Assembly: GCA_002343335.1 (NCBI GenBank)
Contig: DDSI01000059.1
Coordinates: forward strand, 1-5,098
DNA length: 5,098 nucleotides
DNA from: Bacteriovoracaceae bacterium UBA2394
GTDB taxonomy: Bacteria; Bdellovibrionota; UBA2394
Reading direction: 5' to 3'
The notes beneath the pieces were generated by a model. It did not search any database, was not told where the DNA came from, and saw only the letters and a list, made by a program, of their open reading frames with translations. Numbering within the stretch: position 1 is the first letter of the stretch; each line of letters begins with the position of its first letter. Positions 1-5,098 of this stretch are shown here, piece by piece. Made by a program: the position numbers and the translations under genes.

Positions 1-1430
1 AGGATTCGATGATCTACCACAAAGCTTCCCTGAGGCGCGATGAGAGAGGCCTCTACGTTGAAAACAGGGTTGGGCCCGGAGGCATACGATGCACCTACAT
101 CTTTTAATTTTTTTGAAGGATAAGGCGTGGAAGCGGCGTCGGCACTCACGATGATATCGCCACCCGTCGTAACCAATGCAATGGCATCGGAAGAGGAATG
201 TTTCTTAAAACCCCCTTTGAGGGTGATATCCCCATCCGTCATGATCGTGGGCAGTCCTTTCACCGCGGAAGAACTGTGGTTAAACGTGATAGGCGCTGGC
301 GTATAGAGAGTCCACTTAGGTTTACCCACGGGAGCTGGAATGAAATCAACCGTCGTGTGACAAGCATTCGCGTCATAAGGCAATCCTAAGCTCGCATTCA
401 TGGATGGACTCCAGACATCAGGGCAAACCGATGTATCGGGATTTTTATTTTTCCAGCCATTCGTAATTTCATTGTAGGTCGTAAGAACCTTATAACCCTC
501 CATTCCATTCGATCCATAGGCGGTGAGCTCGTGCTTCAGCGGAATAGCTCCATTGTTCGTATACTGGAAATCATTCAAACGAATATCCGCGCCCGCTCTG
601 ACGCTACTAAGATCGGTGCTGATACTTTCGGGGTTTAAGGGTTGAGCGTTAAAAGCGACACCTCGCTGAGTGTCAGCCACCCCTTTTTGATCAGCGGTCG
701 TAACGATCCAGTCTTCTGGGCTTACGCCGGTCATCACGAGTTCTTTAAAGATCAGTGGTGTCGAAGGCAGAGGTTGTAAAAATAAACTTTGTTTTTTGAG
801 GTCCGAGCCAGGGACACTCTTGTACCAAAATCCAAACATTCCCTCATAAACCGCCGGACCGAGGGTGACCGGCTTTGTCATCGGATGCGCTAGCACTGCT
901 TGCGAATAGCGATTGAGCGTGCGCGGTTCAAACGAAATCCTCCGAACCACGGAAACATGCATCTTTTCCGCATTGTCAGTGCGGTTCGTGACGACTTCAA
1001 AAATGATCGGCGTGATTGAATGGTTTTTGTCAGAAAATTTATCGACACACTTTCCCGTCTTTCCCTGTCTCACGCAGCGAACAAAAAATTCTGTGTCTGA
1101 AGGAAGTTTGTCCTGGCTTCCGATTCGATCCAACTTAATATCCATGACTTCAGAAATATCTTTGAACGGCTTTCCGGAAGCACAGGTTGCCTGATAAATC
1201 CAACAGGTCACATTTTTTTTCAGAGCGGCCAGATGCCGATCCGCCTCGCTCATGGTAATAACCATCTCTTTGCTGTACTCTGATTTCATCACGGTGCTTT
1301 TGAAAAGTGATTGAGAATTCTTCATCATGCCGTAAATGATGAGTGCGGAAACTAGCACGGCCATTAACACCAGCATCATAGCGCCGCCGCGAATTCGATC
1401 CCTTTGCTTACGCACTTTGAATCTAATCAT
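1..1430 (-). CDS. PilX-like type IV pilus assembly (minor pilin-like) protein, 3' end outside the window
   Basis: The frame is open from the ATG at 1430 to the window edge: 476 codons and no stop, so the C-terminus is missing. The N-terminus is basic (MIRFKVRKQRDRIR), then GG, then a hydrophobic helix at about residues 17-34 (AMMLVLMAVLVSALIIYG). This is the layout of PilX N-terminal-domain proteins, which enter the type IV pilus through a pilin-like helix. Mature position 5 is not glutamate, which is common in this group. Cysteines at 76/83 and 119/128 may form two disulfides. Residues about 380-475 alternate hydrophobic and polar residues with Gly/Asp turns (ITLKGG, GGDIIVSAD) and end in VEASLIAPQGSFVVDH. 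From memory this resembles the beta-helical C-terminal part of DUF4900-like pilus proteins. The gene starts 14 bases after the upstream pilin-like gene and must be co-transcribed with it. Role inferred: minor subunit or assembly factor of a pilus or pseudopilus, anchored in the inner membrane before assembly. The PilX-type assignment is fairly safe; the exact subfamily is not. Confidence 0.8.
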   Translation of the reverse strand, partial: MIRFKVRKQRDRIRGGAMMLVLMAVLVSALIIYGMMKNSQSLFKSTVMKSEYSKEMVITMSEADRHLAALKKNVTCWIYQATCASGKPFKDISEVMDIKLDRIGSQDKLPSDTEFFVRCVRQGKTGKCVDKFSDKNHSITPIIFEVVTNRTDNAEKMHVSVVRRISFEPRTLNRYSQAVLAHPMTKPVTLGPAVYEGMFGFWYKSVPGSDLKKQSLFLQPLPSTPLIFKELVMTGVSPEDWIVTTADQKGVADTQRGVAFNAQPLNPESISTDLSSVRAGADIRLNDFQYTNNGAIPLKHELTAYGSNGMEGYKVLTTYNEITNGWKNKNPDTSVCPDVWSPSMNASLGLPYDANACHTTVDFIPAPVGKPKWTLYTPAPITFNHSSSAVKGLPTIMTDGDITLKGGFKKHSSSDAIALVTTGGDIIVSADAASTPYPSKKLKDVGASYASGPNPVFNVEASLIAPQGSFVVDHRI

Positions 1431-1442
1431 TTTTAATCCCAT
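1431..1442 (-). promoter_or_regulatory. Start choice and weak ribosome binding site for the PilX-like gene
   Basis: Two in-frame ATGs are possible, at 1442 and 1430. The second has GGGA (minus strand 1440-1437) six bases upstream, a weak but well-placed Shine-Dalgarno. The first has only TAAAG directly against it. I therefore chose 1430; the earlier start would add only MGLK. The site lies in the 14-base junction after the upstream stop, so translational coupling is likely. Confidence 0.4.
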
Positions 1443-1444
1443 CT

Positions 1445-4045
1445 TTAGTACTGTGGATTTTCCTCGATCGTGACACTGCCACCGCCCTTCTTGGGACCGC
1501 CACACCATTCGGGAAGCGACTGTCCAGCAGGAGTGCCTAGCGCAATCTTTCGGATTTTTTCCACTTTCGCGTCTTGCCCGCCGCCCAACCAACAGGTGGA
1601 TTTGCAATAGTGTCGAATTTGAGGCGCGGAATCATAAGTCGCAGGATTTCCCCCTTCGGCGATCAACTTCGCACGAAAATCGGCGGGAGTTTGGATTCCA
1701 GCATCTCGAGCCCAATCAGTTTCTTCGTAAAGGGGATTTTGAACAGCGTGCCCCCCAGGAATGGCCGTGCGTGGTTCAGGGACGCATGACGTATGAGTTG
1801 CAAAATATTCATGGGCGAGGTTTGTGCAGCTGTAACCTCCCGATGCGGCTGAACCGATATCAAAATTGCCATTCCACGATGTCATAATTTGCTTGGAACG
1901 AAGAGGGATGACTTCTCCATCAACGGTTAGAACATCGTTCGGAATCGAGGGGTTGTCCTGAAAATCGCGAAAGTCTGCCTTGAGCTGATTTTGATCCCAG
2001 TTCATCCAATATTCAGCCCACTTTTTTCCATTCCACCCTCCCAATCCCTCATGGGCAGCGATGTCAGGATTATTTCTCTCTCTCAAACAGCGGCAGAACA
2101 TCTCTTCATACATATCCAATCCCGCAGAATCGTATCGCTCATCGGATCCCGGAACGTCCCGACGCCGATATTCGTACTTTCCGTTAATATTTTTCATGGT
2201 ATTTCCGCACGTGAGATCGCCCGTGTTGGCTGCCATATCGATATTCGAATTGCAGACCGAATCCCAATCCATCCACCATGAAGGGTAAGTGTTATCGAGT
2301 TGTCCCTGCGTATTACGGTTTCCCGTACGACACTTCATACAGTGCTCCTTGAAGCTTTCATCTCCTAAAGGATTGGAAACATTCTGCGACTTGGCCCATG
2401 CATTGAAAGCAGCTCCGCAGGCATAATCTTGGGAAGTTCTATCTCCGGAACAATAAATGTTTTCATCGGCAAACTTTTTGCTGGTTTCGATCAGGGGTGT
2501 GGGGTCACGGAGATCGGGACTGATATGAGAGTTGTAGAGTCCATCCCCCTCAATGAGCGAATGGGTAAACCAATTCGACTCGGAATTTGAAGCCAGCGCT
2601 TGGGGCTGAGTGCAATGGCAAGCTATGTAAGCCGCTGGATGATTAAATTTCGTATAGACCCCAATATCAAAGATCCACCAGTTCTTATAAGCAAAACCTT
2701 CCGTGCAACCCCACGCTTCAAAGCAGGCTTCTAACCGCTCTCTCCCCTTGGCCGTGTTGTAATCATGGTGAGGAAAATTCACATCTCCAACATTCCAACG
2801 ATCCATGCGATCGTAATCATCCACAAATTTGTTATCTGTATCCCGAGTCCCACACTCGCACCACGGAGAGCCTTTTTTATAACCTCTCCAGCTTTCGGAA
2901 TTCCGGTTGGGAGAGTCAAAAGCATAATCGCAACGATCTTTGCATCGTTGAGGTTTCAAATTCGAAGGCAAACATGCTGCGTCTATCGACTGCATGACCG
3001 TACTCGTATCCACCGCCGCACGAAATGCATTGGGATAGTATTCTCGGTGAATCTTGGCACGGAGTTTTCCATCATCGCCTATAAAAAACTTTGTCGTGGA
3101 TTCATCGCCGTCCGTTGATTCTGCAATATCTCCCTTGTTAAAAGTTGCACCGTCATAGCGGATGACGGCGTCCCAGGTAACCTTGAAAAGATTGTGTGAT
3201 TTAGGGCAATCCGGAGACCCTGGACAATTGACCTGACTCGAAGATCCAGATCCCAATGAAATTTGAAATGGCTCCTTGTGATGTCGAAGCGGAGCAGGAG
3301 GTTTGTATAAATTCTTATCCGAAGCATCCCCATAAGAAGCATAGGAGTATCGAAACAAACTAGACTCGACGCCCGTCGCCACGGTTCGACTGGCCTTAAA
3401 TCCATCACTCACTTTGAACTCCCCATTATCAATGGAAATGGTAATTCGGTTTGCCAGAGAAAGACTTGCGGCTTGAGAGACGAAATGAGTGCTAGTCAAC
3501 TTTGGTCCCACCAGATTTTCGGGCTTAAAAATCATGTAACTCTTGTCTGAAGACTCACTCAAAGACGCTCCAGTCGGATTGACGACGTGAGTTTCCGTCG
3601 GCGTGGTAACAAGCAAGAGATAATCGCTGCGATCCTTCGCTAAGAGCTCTTTGAACAAATCATAAGACAAGTTGTCTTTTTCATCGTCCGGCTTAGGAAG
3701 TTTAAATCCCTTGCTGGTCTCATCCAGTTGCGCGGGAATATTGATCGCGTTTGCGACACTCACAATCAAACTAAGTCCATCCAACCGATCACTTTCGGTT
3801 GGAATTGTATTTGGATAGCGCTCGATGCCCGCGAATTCATCCTCGGTAGGCCCCACAATTCGCTGCGCTTTATTTAAGTAAAAACTCAAAATGTATGACG
3901 TGTTTGATTCCGTTTGGAAAATTTCTGTCTTCGCCTTCTCTAAGGCGCGTGCGTTCTTTCCTGCAGAGATCGTAAGGACCGTCCAAACCGCGAGAACGGC
4001 CATGATCGCAACACTGACGAGTAATCCAATGAGATTTCCACCCAT
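1445..4045 (-). CDS. Giant PilW-like minor pilin with a five-module cysteine-rich distal region
   Basis: This is an 866-residue protein. Residues 2-28 (GGNLIGLLVSVAIMAVLAV and on) align by eye with the FTLIELLVxxAI helix of type IV pilins, with Gly in place of Glu5. Residues 29-65 (SAGKNARAL..., then SYILSFYLNKAQRIVG) resemble the helix of PilW-type minor pilins that ends in a 'YLxxDxRxxG' pattern. PilW is usually about 300-350 residues, so this protein is more than twice as long. Residues 66-273 have no cysteine and look like a mixed alpha/beta globular part. A Gly/Ser linker (264-270) leads to a CPGSPDC loop. Residues 358-848 hold 22 of the 24 cysteines, arranged mainly as five quartets, with many Trp and Tyr. 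The C-terminus is Gly/Lys-rich and ends in NPQY. Disulfides imply display outside the cytoplasm. The gene directly precedes a PilX-like gene, as pilW precedes pilX. Inferred role: tip-proximal minor pilin carrying an adhesin-like or binding domain. The pilin-like start is fairly secure; the distal domain is unrecognised. Confidence 0.75.
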   Translation of the reverse strand: MGGNLIGLLVSVAIMAVLAVWTVLTISAGKNARALEKAKTEIFQTESNTSYILSFYLNKAQRIVGPTEDEFAGIERYPNTIPTESDRLDGLSLIVSVANAINIPAQLDETSKGFKLPKPDDEKDNLSYDLFKELLAKDRSDYLLLVTTPTETHVVNPTGASLSESSDKSYMIFKPENLVGPKLTSTHFVSQAASLSLANRITISIDNGEFKVSDGFKASRTVATGVESSLFRYSYASYGDASDKNLYKPPAPLRHHKEPFQISLGSGSSSQVNCPGSPDCPKSHNLFKVTWDAVIRYDGATFNKGDIAESTDGDESTTKFFIGDDGKLRAKIHREYYPNAFRAAVDTSTVMQSIDAACLPSNLKPQRCKDRCDYAFDSPNRNSESWRGYKKGSPWCECGTRDTDNKFVDDYDRMDRWNVGDVNFPHHDYNTAKGRERLEACFEAWGCTEGFAYKNWWIFDIGVYTKFNHPAAYIACHCTQPQALASNSESNWFTHSLIEGDGLYNSHISPDLRDPTPLIETSKKFADENIYCSGDRTSQDYACGAAFNAWAKSQNVSNPLGDESFKEHCMKCRTGNRNTQGQLDNTYPSWWMDWDSVCNSNIDMAANTGDLTCGNTMKNINGKYEYRRRDVPGSDERYDSAGLDMYEEMFCRCLRERNNPDIAAHEGLGGWNGKKWAEYWMNWDQNQLKADFRDFQDNPSIPNDVLTVDGEVIPLRSKQIMTSWNGNFDIGSAASGGYSCTNLAHEYFATHTSCVPEPRTAIPGGHAVQNPLYEETDWARDAGIQTPADFRAKLIAEGGNPATYDSAPQIRHYCKSTCWLGGGQDAKVEKIRKIALGTPAGQSLPEWCGGPKKGGGSVTIEENPQY
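1592..2944 (-). repeat. Protein-level tandem array of five four-cysteine modules
   Basis: Within the 866-residue protein, cysteines fall into five quartets: 368/372/396/398, 441/447/476/478, 532/543/569/572, 598/613/651/653 and 740/754/814/818. Each reads C-x(3-14)-C-x(23-59)-C-x(1-3)-C, the closing pair being CEC, CHC, CMKC, CRC and CKSTC. In the first four modules a Trp follows the closing pair by 14-19 residues. WMDWD (591-595) and WMNWD (680-684) follow modules 3 and 4, and their DNA matches at 13 of 15 bases. Elsewhere the modules are strongly diverged and show no DNA-level repeat. Cysteines 274, 280, 358 and 848 lie outside the quartets. The pattern is seen directly; that the modules are homologous domains is inference. 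Confidence 0.5.
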
Positions 4046-4182
4046 AAACTTTCCACCAGAGAACTTCTCAAGTGTAAGAGGAATATTCAGGGAATAAAAG
4101 GAGTGTAACCAAAGTTGCGTGAGAGAATGCGAACTTAGCTCATGCGTTAATTTTGCTGAGCGTCAAATTCGGTCCGATTCCG
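4046..4182 (-). promoter_or_regulatory. Intergenic spacer, likely promoter and 5' leader of the pilus-like operon
   Basis: This is the only real gap between genes in the window. Read on the minus strand it starts just after the stop of the unrecognised upstream gene. It contains TTGACG (4166-4161), five of six bases of a sigma-70 -35 box, but no good -10 box lies 16-18 bases further on (ATGAGC at the 17-base spacing is poor). A second weak pair is TTGGTT with AATATT at a 19-base spacing. I see no sigma-54 GG-N10-GC element. No GC-rich hairpin followed by a T run is present, so no intrinsic terminator separates the genes and read-through from upstream remains possible. An 11-base interrupted palindrome, GAGAA-C-TTCTC, lies at 4059-4069, close to the start codon. 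Confidence 0.3.
4053..4057 (-). promoter_or_regulatory. Ribosome binding site supporting the ATG at 4045
   Basis: GGTGG (minus strand 4057-4053) lies seven bases before the ATG. The 39 in-frame sense codons between this ATG and the preceding in-frame TGA (4165-4163) contain no ATG, GTG or TTG, so this is the first conventional start. The resulting pilin leader is only two or three residues (MG or MGG). Confidence 0.45.
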
Positions 4183-5098
4183 TCAGATTTTCAAGACGGC
4201 TGCCCAGCACATCGATTTTTTAGAGCGGAACGATTTTACTCTTTTTTTTAGTTCTGCAATCGCTGAATGAACTTTCTCGGTTCCACCAAAGCCAATCGGC
4301 ACACCTGCAACGGCAATCAAGGGCTCCACCGTTTTTTTCACAGGATCCATGGCAACTAACACATCTTCATAGGCCTGAAGAATCGCCTTCACCGCAAAAG
4401 CATGCTTAGGACCATTCTCAATGGTTTCCATACGGCTCAGCATCGCTAATACATTTGTAAATCGGGTAATTGCTTTACCCGCTTGCCCCAAGCGAATCTT
4501 GATTTTTGAAAGTTCCCAAAATCCAACACGGTCTCCAATATATTGAAATTCAGCCACCCGATTCAAGATTTGGAGCGGGAATTGCAAGAGATCATGGAAC
4601 TGAACGACGTCCGTAAGGTTGGGGGGTTGATGTTGCTCCAAAGCTTCCGTAATACGCTTCACAATTTGTTGAGCAGTGGGAGACTCGTGATGCGCTTCAT
4701 GTTCCGCTCGAATCTTCAGTAGCGTCTCCACCCAAAGCGAACTCTCTAAGGAGGGTTGCAAAGGAAGTTCTTCGCGAGAATTTACCTTTTGATTTTGCCG
4801 AACTAAAATTCCGACTTCTGTCTCAAGAAAATCCATTTCTTTTAAAATATTTTTCTTTTGGAATTTCAGACGAATCCCACTCCACAATCTTTTATACAGG
4901 GGAACGTTCTCGGTTTTGATCATTGCCATCGACAAAGGATCCATGATGGGCGCTACCGTCACTCCCCACACGAACGGAAACACATTACATAGCAGGCCTC
5001 CTCCGGGAGCATGCGGAAGAAAAAAGAAAAATTCAGCGGTTTCCCATGCGAGCCAGCCGATTCCAAACAGTATTCCATAGCGCGCCGCCTTCTCCGCC
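4183..5098 (-). CDS. Unrecognised membrane-anchored protein with a helical C-terminal domain, 5' end outside the window
   Basis: The frame is open from the window edge to the TGA at 4185-4183, giving 304 codons, so the true start probably lies beyond 5098. Counting from the first full codon, residues 7-28 (RYGILFGIGWLAWETAEFFF, then FLP) and 34-60 (GLLCNVFPFVWGVTVAPIMD and on) are hydrophobic and look like two membrane segments. A basic stretch follows (YKRLWSGIRLKFQKK, about 68-82). By the positive-inside rule this puts the rest in the cytoplasm. Residues about 85-304 are charged, Leu-rich and probably mainly helical, with a glycine-rich break near 265-272 (GVPIGFGG) and a basic end. I recognise no catalytic motif or family. 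It lies 137 bases upstream of the pilus-like operon on the same strand, but a functional link is unproven. A GTG at 4983 with GGAGGAGG 13 bases upstream is an alternative start that would drop the first hydrophobic segment; the hydrophobic coding upstream of it argues for the longer protein. Confidence 0.7.
   Translation of the reverse strand, partial: AEKAARYGILFGIGWLAWETAEFFFFLPHAPGGGLLCNVFPFVWGVTVAPIMDPLSMAMIKTENVPLYKRLWSGIRLKFQKKNILKEMDFLETEVGILVRQNQKVNSREELPLQPSLESSLWVETLLKIRAEHEAHHESPTAQQIVKRITEALEQHQPPNLTDVVQFHDLLQFPLQILNRVAEFQYIGDRVGFWELSKIKIRLGQAGKAITRFTNVLAMLSRMETIENGPKHAFAVKAILQAYEDVLVAMDPVKKTVEPLIAVAGVPIGFGGTEKVHSAIAELKKRVKSFRSKKSMCWAAVLKI

Noticed and set aside
913..1194. Plus-strand open frame of 93 codons
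   Set aside because: It lies wholly antisense to the PilX-like gene, has no ribosome binding site I can support, and its translation has no domain-like character.
1..1430. Frameshift or pseudogene in the left third, since no minus-strand gene there ends within the window
   Set aside because: Translating the minus strand from 1430 gives one uninterrupted frame to position 1. The gene is simply cut by the window edge.
2765..3118. Plus-strand open frame of 117 codons
   Set aside because: It is antisense to the 866-residue gene, whose frame is continuous and has a clear domain layout; the antisense product looks like low-complexity shadow sequence.
3079..3408. Minus-strand open frame of 109 codons in another frame
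   Set aside because: It overlaps the continuous pilin-like gene on the same strand in another frame and has no independent support.
4171..4187. Inverted repeat TCGG-x-CCGA near the stop of the upstream gene, as a possible terminator
   Set aside because: The arms are four bases with a one-base centre, which cannot form a hairpin loop, and no T run follows.
4985..4990. ATG-TAA start-stop six bases after GGAGGAGG, as a regulatory minimal ORF
   Set aside because: It lies inside a hydrophobic coding stretch, and the purine run is explained by consecutive glycine codons. Nothing shows a regulatory role.

Overview
All recognisable genes lie on the minus strand and are transcribed from high to low coordinates. 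They cover almost the whole window; the only sizeable gap is 137 bases (4046-4182). Two of the three genes run off the window: the upstream one is missing its 5' end and the downstream one its 3' end. There are no RNA genes, insertion sequences, CRISPR arrays or convincing terminators.

In transcription order: (1) 5098-4183, the C-terminal 304 codons of an unrecognised protein with two hydrophobic segments and a long, charged, mostly helical tail. (2) 4046-4182, a spacer that probably carries the promoter and ribosome binding site of the next unit. (3) 4045-1445, an 866-residue protein with a type IV pilin-like N-terminal helix and a very large cysteine-rich distal part. (4) 1430-1, the first 476 codons of a PilX-like pilus assembly protein, starting 14 bases after the previous stop and clearly in the same operon. 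Genes 3 and 4 match the pilW-pilX order of minor-pilin operons, in which a PilY1-type tip adhesin gene often follows; here that position is outside the window.

The most interesting object is the 866-residue protein. It is far longer than an ordinary PilW-like minor pilin and lacks the usual glutamate at mature position 5. It has 24 cysteines, all in residues 274-848. Twenty of them fall into five successive quartets of the form C-x(3-14)-C-x(23-59)-C-x(1-3)-C, and two of these modules are followed by a near-identical WMxWD motif. This suggests a disulfide-rich domain that arose by repeated duplication and is displayed by a type IV pilus-like machine, possibly at the pilus tip. I do not recognise it as a described family.

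The organism is a Gram-negative-type bacterium with type IV pilus-like genes and moderate GC (high 40s by eye). The large, odd minor pilins with conserved pilW-pilX order would suit Bdellovibrionota or another former deltaproteobacterial lineage. That placement is a guess from style, not from a diagnostic gene.
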